Below, piece by piece: positions 29,101 to 36,129 of a stretch of 64,000 nt of DNA. Position 1 is the first letter of the stretch. The number at the start of each line of letters is the position of its first letter. A model generated the notes under the pieces. That model was given only the letters and a program-made list of their open reading frames with translations. It was not told the DNA's origin and searched no databases. The translations under genes and the position numbers were made by a program. This stretch comes from Vibrio neptunius (lineage in GTDB: Bacteria > Pseudomonadota > Gammaproteobacteria > Enterobacterales > Vibrionaceae), in NCBI GenBank assembly GCA_019339365.1, contig CP079859.1, forward strand, positions 2,790,001 to 2,854,000. The letters run 5' to 3'.

Positions 29101-30291
29101 TTTGTATTTGATGCATCGGTTGAACAAGTCTTCATGACTCTGTTGTCTGGGGCACAATTAATAGTGGTTTCTAAGCAAGTCGTTGGTGATCCGAGTCTTA
29201 TCTACGACAACGTTGCTAAACACAACATTACGCACATTCATACCACTCCGGCATACCTCGCGGAGCTCAGTACTTTGTCAGATCTACGTTCAATTAAACG
29301 AGTTATCAGTGGAGGCGATAAATGTACCTCAACGTTAAAACAAACGTGGGGAGAGAGACTGATTAATGAATATGGTCCAACGGAAACAACGGTAACGACT
29401 CTTAATAGCTTTTACGACGGTCGAGATCTTTCGGTTGATTGCATTGGCCAGCCGCTCGATAACATACAGATATATATCCTCTCTGAGAATCAAATGCCAT
29501 TGCCAATCGGGGCTCCAGGAGAACTACACATTGGGGGTGTTGGAGTAGCACGTGGTTACTTTAATCGTCCCGAGCTTACGAGGGAAAGTTTTATACCTAA
29601 CCCTTTTGTTGAAGCAGACGAGCGAATGTATAGGACAGGAGATATTGTACGTTGGTTATCAGATGGAAAGGTGGAGTTCCTTGGCCGCAAAGACTCACAA
29701 GTTAAGATACGAGGCTACCGTATTGAGCTGGGAGAAATAGAGTCAATCTTAAATGCATTTCCCGAAGTCAAACAATCTAGCGTGTGTTTGTCTGAAGATC
29801 ATGGTCACAAAAAGATCGTCGCCTATGTTTCCTTTGTTGACTCAAAGCACTTATCCACTTCGTCTTTGAAGCAACTTCTGGAACTTCAATTACCTGATTA
29901 CATGATCCCGAAAGACTTTGTCACATTGGATACCTTGCCACTTACGATTAATGGCAAGGTTGACCATAGTGCTCTTCCAAAGCCGACTCATATTGCAGAG
30001 GAAAGTTATGTTGCGCCGAGACATGAACTTGAGTTCCAGTTGTGCCAAATTTGGCAAGATGTGTTGGGTATAGAAAAAATTGGTATTCGCGACAACTTCT
30101 TCAAAGTCGGAGGCGATTCAATTCTGGCCGCCAGAGTGATGGCCAAAATCAACTCGGTATTGCAGTGTGCTCATCGATTAGAAGTACACCTCCTCTTTTC
30201 TTTTCAATCGATTGAAGCACTTCATCGAGAAATAGCTAGTCAACTACAAAAACATCAACTGGAAAAATCAGGTAAAAGGATGACTCTGTAA
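20140..30291 (+). CDS. NRPS 1: three modules, first with embedded methyltransferase
   Basis: About 3,383 residues from ATG 20140 (AAGGA 6 bases upstream; a TTG at 20107 would give 3,394, the numbering used here). Order: C-terminal part of a condensation domain only (1-230, no HHxxxDG); A1 (~265-690) with a methyltransferase inserted after motif A8 (ILEIGCGTGLL near 800) and the A10 end near 1140; PCP1 (LGGNSIS ~1210); C2 (HHIAFDGWS ~1391); A2 (~1728-2242); PCP2 (~2287); C3 (HHIAFDGWS ~2467); A3 (~2793-3292); PCP3 (VGGDSIL ~3335). The specificity positions of A1 and A2 read DVWHFSLIDK, the serine code of EntF-type domains. A3 reads DAEHIGEVTK, which I cannot assign (Glu at position 239 hints at a basic substrate). 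Embedded methyltransferases usually N-methylate the bound residue. No epimerase domain. Followed after 2 bases by NRPS 2. Confidence 0.92.
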   Translation: MKNHYFPSCEDSSDRNLNILRDHLTGHQNLNLFTEMLGDVKSRENMLCQSISVAPSLASKLTLLCESLNTSYDEIFLTAFFVFLATQTGEKDLVIGEQRDRATSIPIRQVIESDLIVSTLLKRINQVRRLLPECADIFSLSKELEVGDSHRHPIYQALFVGLDAPFPEHKTLTSLDITLSVQLQHQKIIVEMRCNSTLIERETLERFATCYLEVLKGLVANPQQSLAELPCMSPQDEHTLLVEWNQTQCEFPKHLTLHRCFEQQVERTPDATALIFQHQELSYQELNHRANQLAYAIRENYQHIHGRPLEPDTPVMLYLERSLEMVVAILAVLKAGAAYVPVAPEFPQARTLFMVQDTQTSIVLTQQALTPKLEEWTSALDTPPSVLAIDDAAAFAQHPTSNLPEHSSPSDLAYILYTSGTTGQPKGVMLQHDGVVNRIHWMQKQYPLTQADRVLQKTPYVFDVSVWELLWANWVGAAIVMAEPDSHKDPQQLCQAIVQHQVTTLHFVPSMLQVFGQFLAEQDRSLPASVRWVFASGEALSATHCDLFKQVRHPQAQLHNLYGPTEASIDVTYYDCQKLKGTSVPIGQPIDNIQLYVLSEQGKPVPVGAPGELYLGGVGVARGYLHREKLTQERFVPNPFDTDGQAPRLYKTGDLVRWLPDGHLEYLGRNDFQVKIRGLRIELGEIEQRLAAHPQIEACCVNVVSTKETPKIVAYYTHKKAHHSLNDAELISMWQNIYDHSYGGVPQTKQFDLVGWNSSYTQESIPHEQMKEWVNETVQRIKEQKPASILEIGCGTGLLLYGLVNQVTHYTATDLSSTVIERLSKELDSSDLSNKVECIVCQAHEVTDHCQRNDIDTVIINSVAQYFPNIDYLSDVLQSAISTIRGTGTVMIGDIRDYRLAETFYKSVIRYQHPSWSSAKIQAECKHCFDTETELLISPEYFFHLYQQNSHIRNIEILPKRGNADHEMNRFRYDVILHIDTRCVVNSELSANTASFDTIAYTPDLSLDTLLTSSNRDIAVLGYPNARVWEDWCYAQQKTDLKTKSIRSLEELFELAAQKSYHLKVLLETENNQPATYQLYFSQSKIDVWSTIVPISTFNLADVANTPQAHRHKISDHELESFLSSSLPDYMVPSAFMCLPNFPTTINGKLDRRALPLPSFSSSDDYVAPRNDLESKLCTLWAEELRIERVGINDNFFRLGGNSISAIRLIARVKQQLGIELSLALLFESKNILALTSRLSNTTVTIIPNCTQGSVPLSSAQSRLLFMEQIHPNSKASHVPFLVKLSHDANKTYLIQALERIYERHEILSTVYRQSNEGEYVQYPRVASFDHKLDTCETPHSLAEQIERDMYHPFDLAHDSTMRVRLYESNQEHYLLVVFHHIAFDGWSTNLLLSELTALYNDQVFNTSTALPDLQIQYADYSQWQNDNLDSSASCESLDYWISHLSGSSKLGLPLDSARSLSLAPLSNGEFSFRLNQAQSEQLKELAKTQETTLYTVMLSAFYISLGITSGQNDIVVGTLSDNRHNVQTQSLIGFFVNTLAIRAVIDPNQRINEFIGAVHDNVIAGKSNQEQPFDQIVSALGIEREPNVHPVCQVLFTVQHFENPLEQSGLPFEKVQPEDSEEIHHLAQFDMNQFVNDGQFDLSMSIDDSKPELHARISFPSHLFKEATIERFASVYLQVLKGFVANPQQSLAELPCMSPQDEHTLLVEWNQTQCEFPKHLTLHRCFEQQVERTPDATALIFQHQELSYQELNHRANQLAYAIRENYQHMHGRPLEPDTPVMLYLERSLEMVVAILAVLKAGAAYVPVAPEFPQARTLFMVQDTQTSIVLTQQALTPKLEEWTSALDTPPSVLAIDDAAAFSQHPTSNLPEHSSPSDLAYILYTSGTTGQPKGVMLQHDGVVNRIHWMQKQYPLTQADRVLQKTPYVFDVSVWELLWANWVGAAIVMAEPDSHKDPQQLCQEIVQHQVTTLHFVPSMLQVFGQFLAEQDRSLPASVRWVFASGEALSATHCDLFKQVRHPQAQLHNLYGPTEASIDVTYYDCQKLKGTSVPIGQPIDNIQLYVLSEQGKPVPVGAPGELYLGGVGVARGYLHREKLTQERFVPNPFDTDGQAPRLYKTGDLVRWLPDGHLEYLGRNDFQVKIRGLRIELGEIEQRLAGLEDVKHAVVTVTEVEEQPALSAYIVTHSKKELDEKAVASTLSQHLPSYMLPVSYTYLDKLPVTINGKLDRNALPAPNIHSTREYVAPSSPLERTLCEIWQEVLGVDQVSVEDNFFRLGGNSISAIRLLAITKKKANISFQLTDLFTQKTIRNLADACTENSEQQIVSRGEVLSPISFAQQSMLFIEKFESGTDAYHLPYLVQLTDGINMGTMLSAIEAIAERHQILKSVYEEHPELGEVQRYVPGTIPLYSATIDASADLDIIIRGDISQPFNLTQTYPFRLHHYIQGEQKYLLFLWHHIAFDGWSTEIFLDELSCAYSALSKQQQPQWPPLSIQYADFAQWQRDYLTGDNITSLSSYWSDHLKGYQNLSLPTDMPRPTQVRYDGDEYAFVLGAALSDQLRELARSEETTLYTVMLSAFYVTLATLSGQKDIVIGTPSDNRHNEQTHSIIGLFANTIAIRNHVTPTLTVQRLIRQVQQTVLDGKQHQDMPFDRIVNELAVERDLSRHPIFQVMFMLQSFGRASRSLPFEPLNAQGTDAFYTAAKFDLTLAIDDAKSNLSGVLNFSTHLFEKSTIERFASMYLQVLKGFVANPQQSLAELPCMSPQDEHTLLVEWNQTQCEFPKHLTLHRCFEQQVERTPDATALIFQHQELSYQELNHRANQLAYAIRENYQHMHGRPLEPDTPVMLYLERSLEMVVAILAVLKAGAAYVPVAPEFPQARTLFMVQDTQTSIVLTQQALTPKLEEWTSALDTPPSVLAIDDAAAFAQHPTSNLPEHSSPSDLAYILYTSGTTGQPKGVMIEQHSIMNLVCSQRKAFHFSHQERVLLLSSFVFDASVEQVFMTLLSGAQLIVVSKQVVGDPSLIYDNVAKHNITHIHTTPAYLAELSTLSDLRSIKRVISGGDKCTSTLKQTWGERLINEYGPTETTVTTLNSFYDGRDLSVDCIGQPLDNIQIYILSENQMPLPIGAPGELHIGGVGVARGYFNRPELTRESFIPNPFVEADERMYRTGDIVRWLSDGKVEFLGRKDSQVKIRGYRIELGEIESILNAFPEVKQSSVCLSEDHGHKKIVAYVSFVDSKHLSTSSLKQLLELQLPDYMIPKDFVTLDTLPLTINGKVDHSALPKPTHIAEESYVAPRHELEFQLCQIWQDVLGIEKIGIRDNFFKVGGDSILAARVMAKINSVLQCAHRLEVHLLFSFQSIEALHREIASQLQKHQLEKSGKRMTL

Positions 30292-33200
30292 TCATGTTGC
30301 CATTAATTAGACAAATAAAAGAAGCTAAGATTTCACTTTGGGTCGATGACAATAATCTAGAACTCTGTTATCAGGACGACTCCGCGATGGAGCTCATTCT
30401 CAACGTTATCAAGCCAAACAAAGAAAACTTATTGCATTTTCTAAAAGAAAATAACGTCTTTTCCCAAATAGACTTTGATCGCAAAACTATCTTTAAGTGT
30501 ACTTCAGAGTTTTCGCCTTTGTCTTTCATACAAGAAAGTTTGCTTTTCATTGAGAAAATGGAAAACGGTACCAACGCCTATCATATCCCTCATGTAGTAA
30601 AGCTGAGGCACGGTGCAAATCTAGATTTACTTTTAAGCTCAATTAATCTGATTGCAGAACGCCATCAAATCTTAAAATCCGTCTACGAAGAGCATCCCGA
30701 GCTCGGAGAAGTTCAACGCTACGTACCTGGCACCATCCCGCTGTATTCAGCGACGATTGACGCATCAGCGGATCTAGACATTATCATTAGGAGTGATATC
30801 TCACAGCCCTTCGACCTAACCCAAACGTACCCGTTCCGACTTCACCATTATATCCAAGGTGAGCAGAAGTACTTGCTGTTCCTTTGGCATCATATTGCAT
30901 TTGATGGATGGTCTACCGAGATTTTCCTCGATGAGCTGTCATGTGCGTACTCTGCACTCAGCAAGCAGCAGCAGCCTCAATGGCCACCACTTTCTATCCA
31001 GTACGCAGACTTTGCTCAGTGGCAACGTGACTATCTTACGGGTGATAACATAACCTCACTCAGTAGCTACTGGTCAGATCATTTGAAAGGTTATCAAAAT
31101 CTGTCACTGCCTACTGACATGCCGCGTCCTACACAGGTCCGCTATGACGGTGACGAATACGCGTTTGTTCTTGGTGCTGCTTTGTCTGACCAGCTCAGAG
31201 AGCTCGCGAGATCAGAAGAAACCACCTTATACACCGTTATGCTCAGTGCCTTCTACGTCACTTTAGCGACATTGTCTGGACAGAAAGATATTGTCATTGG
31301 CACCCCATCAGATAATCGGCACAACGAGCAAACCCACTCCATCATTGGGTTGTTTGCCAACACGATTGCGATCAGAAATCATGTCACACCGACCTTGACA
31401 GTGCAGCGTCTTATACGACAAGTACAACAAACAGTACTTGATGGAAAACAGCATCAAGATATGCCTTTTGACCGCATCGTCAATGAGCTTGCCGTAGAAC
31501 GAGACTTATCTCGTCACCCTATCTTTCAAGTGATGTTCATGTTACAGAGCTTTGGGAGAGCGTCTCAAGCACTGCCATTTGAGCCGCTCAATGCACAAGG
31601 CACTAATGCGTTCTATACCGCAGCGAAATTTGACCTGACCCTAGCCATCGACGACGCGAAAAGCAACTTAAGCGGCGTATTGAACTTTTCAACCCACTTG
31701 TTTGAGAAGTCAACCATTGAGCGTTTTGCATCGGTTTATCTGCAGGTTCTTAAGGGGTTTGTCGCCAACCCACAGCAGTCACTTGCCGAGTTACCTTGTA
31801 TGTCACCGCAAGATGAGCACACCCTTTTGGTTGAGTGGAACCAGACCCAGTGCGAGTTTCCAAAGCACCTCACTTTACACCGATGTTTTGAACAACAAGT
31901 CGAGCGAACTCCCGATGCCACCGCACTGATTTTCCAGCATCAAGAGCTCTCCTATCAGGAGCTTAACCATCGTGCTAACCAGCTCGCTTATGCCATCCGG
32001 GAAAACTACCAGCATATGCATGGGCGCCCACTAGAGCCCGACACACCAGTGATGCTCTATCTTGAGCGCAGTCTGGAAATGGTGGTGGCTATACTGGCTG
32101 TACTTAAGGCGGGAGCGGCCTATGTGCCTGTGGCACCTGAGTTTCCACAGGCACGAACCCTGTTCATGGTTCAAGATACCCAGACGTCAATCGTGCTAAC
32201 TCAGCAGGCGCTGACACCGAAACTGGAAGAGTGGACGTCAGCGTTAGATACTCCCCCGTCTGTTCTTGCGATCGATGATGCCGCGGCTTTTGCGCAGCAT
32301 CCAACCAGCAACCTTCCAGAGCACTCGTCACCGAGTGACCTTGCCTACATACTGTACACGTCCGGCACCACTGGGCAACCTAAAGGCGTGATGCTACAGC
32401 ACGATGGGGTCGTCAACCGCATCCACTGGATGCAGAAGCAATATCCGCTAACCCAAGCCGACCGCGTGCTTCAAAAAACGCCTTACGTCTTCGATGTCTC
32501 GGTATGGGAACTGCTCTGGGCCAACTGGGTTGGTGCGGCCATCGTGATGGCTGAGCCAGATAGCCATAAGGACCCACAGCAACTCTGTCAGGCGATAGTT
32601 CAACATCAAGTTACAACGCTGCACTTCGTACCTTCGATGCTGCAGGTTTTTGGCCAGTTTTTAGCTGAGCAAGACCGCTCGCTGCCAGCATCAGTCCGCT
32701 GGGTTTTTGCCAGTGGCGAGGCGCTCTCTGCTACTCATTGTGACTTATTCAAACAAGTACGCCATCCTCAGGCCCAGCTTCACAACCTATACGGTCCAAC
32801 AGAAGCGTCCATCGATGTGACTTACTATGACTGTCAGAAGCTGAAAGGCACCAGTGTTCCGATTGGTCAGCCTATTGATAATATTCAGCTCTATGTCTTA
32901 TCTGAACAAGGCAAACCCGTTCCAGTGGGTGCACCGGGTGAGCTATACCTTGGCGGGGTTGGCGTTGCGAGAGGCTACCTTCATCGTGAGAAGCTAACGC
33001 AAGAACGTTTTGTTCCCAACCCTTTTGACACTGATGGGCAAGCCCCGCGTTTATACAAGACTGGTGACCTCGTTCGTTGGCTCCCTGATGGGCACCTAGA
33101 GTACTTAGGCCGCAATGATTTCCAAGTGAAAATTCGTGGCTTACGAATTGAGCTTGGGGAAATAGAACAAAGGCTTGCAGGGCTCGAAGATGTCAAACAT

Positions 33201-33550
33201 GCCGTCGTCACTGTTACTGAGGTTCAGGAACAGCCCGCGCTATCTGCTTATATTGTGACTCACAGTAAAAAGGAACTTGATGAGAAAGCCGTGGCTTCAA
33301 CTTTGTCACAGCATCTTCCGAGCTACATGTTGCCGGTAAGCTACACCTATTTGGATAAGCTTCCCGTCACGATCAATGGCAAGCTTGATCGCAACGCCCT
33401 ACCAGCCCCTAACATTCACTCGACACGTGAATATGTCGCGCCCTCCTCGCCACTAGAGCGCACTTTATGTGAGATTTGGCAAGAGGTCCTGGGGGTGGAT
33501 CAAGTCAGTGTCGAAGATAACTTTTTCCGACTTGGAGGTAACTCGATCTC
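20788..33550 (+). repeat. near-identical adenylation/condensation blocks in the NRPS genes
   Basis: The ~1.4-kb A-domain block occurs three times (about 20788-22210, 25182-26604, 31759-33181) with few base differences. Its first ~640 bases occur a fourth time (about 28369-29008) in A3, where identity stops just after core motif A3 (GQPKGVM). A second block, C3 (about 27260-28360), recurs at 30655-31745. These long repeats are assembly hazards and substrates for recombination. Confidence 0.85.
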
Positions 33551-33731
33551 GACAGTTAGAGTTAGTTCGTTACTTCAACAACGCTTGGGGACTGAAGTTC
33601 CTCTGTCTTTGATCTTCACTGAGAGCACGATAAAAGCACTCGCTCAGAGCTTGGTCAATCCAAATATAGAGAGCCTCCACATAGCGCCTTCATTGAACGC
33701 AAATAACAATCAATGCATCGTCGAGATCTAA
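30294..33731 (+). CDS. NRPS 2: one module (docking-C-A-PCP), serine code
   Basis: 1,145 residues. Residues 1-56 (LIRQIKEAKISLWVDDNNLEL…) resemble a TubC-type N-terminal docking domain, which would receive the chain from NRPS 1. Then C4 (HHIAFDGWS ~199), A4 (~530-1036; code DVWHFSLIDK, serine) and PCP4 (LGGNSIS ~1083) with a short tail. C4 is nearly identical to C3 of NRPS 1, and A4-PCP4 to A2-PCP2, so the gene looks assembled by duplication from its neighbour. It lies between NRPS 1 (2-base gap) and NRPS 3 (4-base gap) in one operon. Confidence 0.92.
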   Translation: MLPLIRQIKEAKISLWVDDNNLELCYQDDSAMELILNVIKPNKENLLHFLKENNVFSQIDFDRKTIFKCTSEFSPLSFIQESLLFIEKMENGTNAYHIPHVVKLRHGANLDLLLSSINLIAERHQILKSVYEEHPELGEVQRYVPGTIPLYSATIDASADLDIIIRSDISQPFDLTQTYPFRLHHYIQGEQKYLLFLWHHIAFDGWSTEIFLDELSCAYSALSKQQQPQWPPLSIQYADFAQWQRDYLTGDNITSLSSYWSDHLKGYQNLSLPTDMPRPTQVRYDGDEYAFVLGAALSDQLRELARSEETTLYTVMLSAFYVTLATLSGQKDIVIGTPSDNRHNEQTHSIIGLFANTIAIRNHVTPTLTVQRLIRQVQQTVLDGKQHQDMPFDRIVNELAVERDLSRHPIFQVMFMLQSFGRASQALPFEPLNAQGTNAFYTAAKFDLTLAIDDAKSNLSGVLNFSTHLFEKSTIERFASVYLQVLKGFVANPQQSLAELPCMSPQDEHTLLVEWNQTQCEFPKHLTLHRCFEQQVERTPDATALIFQHQELSYQELNHRANQLAYAIRENYQHMHGRPLEPDTPVMLYLERSLEMVVAILAVLKAGAAYVPVAPEFPQARTLFMVQDTQTSIVLTQQALTPKLEEWTSALDTPPSVLAIDDAAAFAQHPTSNLPEHSSPSDLAYILYTSGTTGQPKGVMLQHDGVVNRIHWMQKQYPLTQADRVLQKTPYVFDVSVWELLWANWVGAAIVMAEPDSHKDPQQLCQAIVQHQVTTLHFVPSMLQVFGQFLAEQDRSLPASVRWVFASGEALSATHCDLFKQVRHPQAQLHNLYGPTEASIDVTYYDCQKLKGTSVPIGQPIDNIQLYVLSEQGKPVPVGAPGELYLGGVGVARGYLHREKLTQERFVPNPFDTDGQAPRLYKTGDLVRWLPDGHLEYLGRNDFQVKIRGLRIELGEIEQRLAGLEDVKHAVVTVTEVQEQPALSAYIVTHSKKELDEKAVASTLSQHLPSYMLPVSYTYLDKLPVTINGKLDRNALPAPNIHSTREYVAPSSPLERTLCEIWQEVLGVDQVSVEDNFFRLGGNSISTVRVSSLLQQRLGTEVPLSLIFTESTIKALAQSLVNPNIESLHIAPSLNANNNQCIVEI

Positions 33732-33735
33732 TCCC

Positions 33736-36129
33736 ATGCAAGAACTCATAAACCGTATTAAACAAAACAATGCTGCCGTTTGGGTCGAAGAAAATGCATT
33801 AAAGGCTGCATTTTCATCTGATAGTGCCGATCTTGAGTTAGTCGCCCAGCTCAAGGCGCACAAAGAGTCATTAATTACTTATCTCACCGATTTAGAGATA
33901 ACGAGCCAAGATGATTTCTCTCAGTTACACCCAGAGTTGAATTGGCCCCTTTCATACGCTCAAAAAGGGTTGCTTTTTATCGAGCGACTTGAGCAAGGGA
34001 CAAGTGCATATCACCTCCCTTATCTAGTTAGATTGGAAGAGCACGCAGATATAGCGAAAATTGAAGCTGCTATCAATGAGGTCGCGAGCCGACATCTCAT
34101 ACTGAAATCCATCTATAAAACAACAGAGGAGGGGCTTGACTATCAGATCCCAATCGATCAAACGATAATAATTAACTCGATTACATGTAAATCCTCAACA
34201 GACTGGTACAACGCCATGCGGTATCGCATTCAGCAACCATTCGACTTAGCTGAAGAAATACCTCTAAAGGTGACACGTTACCTCGTCGGTGGAGAAGCGT
34301 ATTTATTGTTTGTCTGGCATCACATTGCCACTGATGGTTGGTCTACAAATCTATTTATTAATGAACTATCCACCGTTTATGAATCTAAATTGAATGGCTC
34401 AACTCCACAGCTCCCAAAACTGCCTATCCAGTATTCAGATTATGCACGATGGCAGAATGAGACTTTCCATTGTTCGAAAAAAGAGCAGGCCCATTTAGAC
34501 TACTGGATGCAGAAACTTGCGGAGTTACCTCAACTAGACATGCCTTTAGACTACCAGCGCCCGGAACATTTCGATTATCGCGGAAATGATTTAAAACTAA
34601 AACTAAGCCACAACCTTTCCAATGACCTCAGAGAGTTGTCCAGAAACCAAGGAACAACATTATATACTGTCATGTTGAGTGCCTTTTTTGTCACTTTAGG
34701 TGCGTTTTGCCACCAAGATGACATAGTCGTTGGGTCTCCTTCAGAAAATAGAGCACTTCCTGAAACACAGTCACTGATTGGTTTTTTTGCAAACTCTATC
34801 GTGATGAGAGCAAAACTAGATCATCAGCACACCGTATCGGAATTGATCGGAAAAATACACCAAACGGTGGCTGAGGCTAAAAAGCATCAGAGCTTACCGT
34901 TTGATTTGTTGGTTGATTCTCTTGAAATCGCAAGGAATCCAGCGCTCCATCCTATTTTTCAAGTTATGTTTACCTTGCAGCATTTTGGTGAAGACACACA
35001 ATGCTTACCCTGGGTTCCTGTGCAATTAGATAGTAAGTCAGGTGTCTATTCCCCTGCCAAGTTCGACCTGAGTCTCTATGTAAGCGATAACTCAAATGAG
35101 CTGAGTCTAACCTTCAACTATGCTACAAGCCTTTTTGCTTCTCACTGCATAAATCAGATTTCGGAAGTGTATGTGCGGGTATTAAAGCAATTCGTAAAAT
35201 CACCTAAAAAACGGTTAAAACAGATCGAGTTTCTAGATGCATTAGATAAGAAGCAGCTACTGACTATTATCCCAAGTAATGTTGACCTCCAACGCTCAGA
35301 AATGACATTGGCTCAGGCTTTTGAACAGCAAGTATTGCTCTCACCTAACAAAACGGCGGTTGTTTTTCAGCAAGAGTCGCTTACATATAGTGAACTGAAT
35401 ATTCTTTCAAACAAACTCGCTCATGAACTCATTCAAACTTATCAGGGCCGTTATGGCAAACCGATATCAGCGGGGTCGAGAATAGCACTTTACTTAGATC
35501 GGGGAAGTGAAATGTTGATCTCAATACTTGCAGTACTGAAAACTAGTGCGGCATACGTTCCCATATCACCCGAACACCCAAGAGATCGAGTAAAATACCT
35601 AATTGACGATTCAGGTGCCTCGATGATTGTTACTGACCAAACTCATTGCTCATTCATCGATGCCATCTGTGGAGAGACAAGTCTATGCCCAGAAGTGGTA
35701 TTATCAGAGCGATGCCGAGAATCTGGTATTGAAGTCAATCCTACTCAACACTGTGCAACCAGTGATTTGGCATACATCATATACACATCTGGCACGACTG
35801 GACGCCCTAAGGGGGTTGCCATTAGCCATCATTCCAGTATGTCACGCAACTTGTATATGGCTGAAAAGGGTAAAACTCAGGGTGATACGTACCTATTCAA
35901 AACCAATTATATTTTTGATGTCTCGGTATCTGATATTTTTGCTCACCTTCTCGTCGGGGCAACACTAGTCGTTTCCCCGACTGATTTTAATATTTTCGAT
36001 CTGCCCAACATCATTCAGGCATATGGGATTACTGCTTGTCATCTAGTACCATCACAGTTCTCCGCTCTATATGCGGCAAACATAACGCTAACGGGCCTAA
36101 AAAGCTGTACTTTAGTGGGGAGAACTTAA
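33736..36129 (+). CDS. NRPS 3, first part: docking-C-A (frame broken)
   Basis: 797 residues: a TubC-type docking domain (1-55, LINRIKQNNAAVWVEENALKA), C5 (HHIATDGWS ~195) and the first half of A5 (YTSGTTGRPKGVA ~685, FDVSVSD ~725). The frame ends in an unrelated tail (SCTLVGRT) because of a run of five A at 36099-36103. Six A would read GLKKLYFSGENLS and continue into the frame that ends at 38225. The two parts are one gene of ~1,497 codons. Its A domain is only distantly related to the serine-type copies. As printed, module 5 would be dead unless the base is a sequencing error or the ribosome slips. Confidence 0.85.
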   Translation: MQELINRIKQNNAAVWVEENALKAAFSSDSADLELVAQLKAHKESLITYLTDLEITSQDDFSQLHPELNWPLSYAQKGLLFIERLEQGTSAYHLPYLVRLEEHADIAKIEAAINEVASRHLILKSIYKTTEEGLDYQIPIDQTIIINSITCKSSTDWYNAMRYRIQQPFDLAEEIPLKVTRYLVGGEAYLLFVWHHIATDGWSTNLFINELSTVYESKLNGSTPQLPKLPIQYSDYARWQNETFHCSKKEQAHLDYWMQKLAELPQLDMPLDYQRPEHFDYRGNDLKLKLSHNLSNDLRELSRNQGTTLYTVMLSAFFVTLGAFCHQDDIVVGSPSENRALPETQSLIGFFANSIVMRAKLDHQHTVSELIGKIHQTVAEAKKHQSLPFDLLVDSLEIARNPALHPIFQVMFTLQHFGEDTQCLPWVPVQLDSKSGVYSPAKFDLSLYVSDNSNELSLTFNYATSLFASHCINQISEVYVRVLKQFVKSPKKRLKQIEFLDALDKKQLLTIIPSNVDLQRSEMTLAQAFEQQVLLSPNKTAVVFQQESLTYSELNILSNKLAHELIQTYQGRYGKPISAGSRIALYLDRGSEMLISILAVLKTSAAYVPISPEHPRDRVKYLIDDSGASMIVTDQTHCSFIDAICGETSLCPEVVLSERCRESGIEVNPTQHCATSDLAYIIYTSGTTGRPKGVAISHHSSMSRNLYMAEKGKTQGDTYLFKTNYIFDVSVSDIFAHLLVGATLVVSPTDFNIFDLPNIIQAYGITACHLVPSQFSALYAANITLTGLKSCTLVGRT

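Noticed and set aside
20769..33211. Numerous short open frames antisense or out of frame within the NRPS genes
   Set aside because: They repeat with the repeated NRPS blocks and are shadows of the coding frame.
36099..36110. Programmed -1 ribosomal frameshift in NRPS 3
   Set aside because: A5 followed by GC is a poor slippery site compared with A6G, no clear downstream stem was seen, and six other homopolymer breaks in the window make sequence error simpler.
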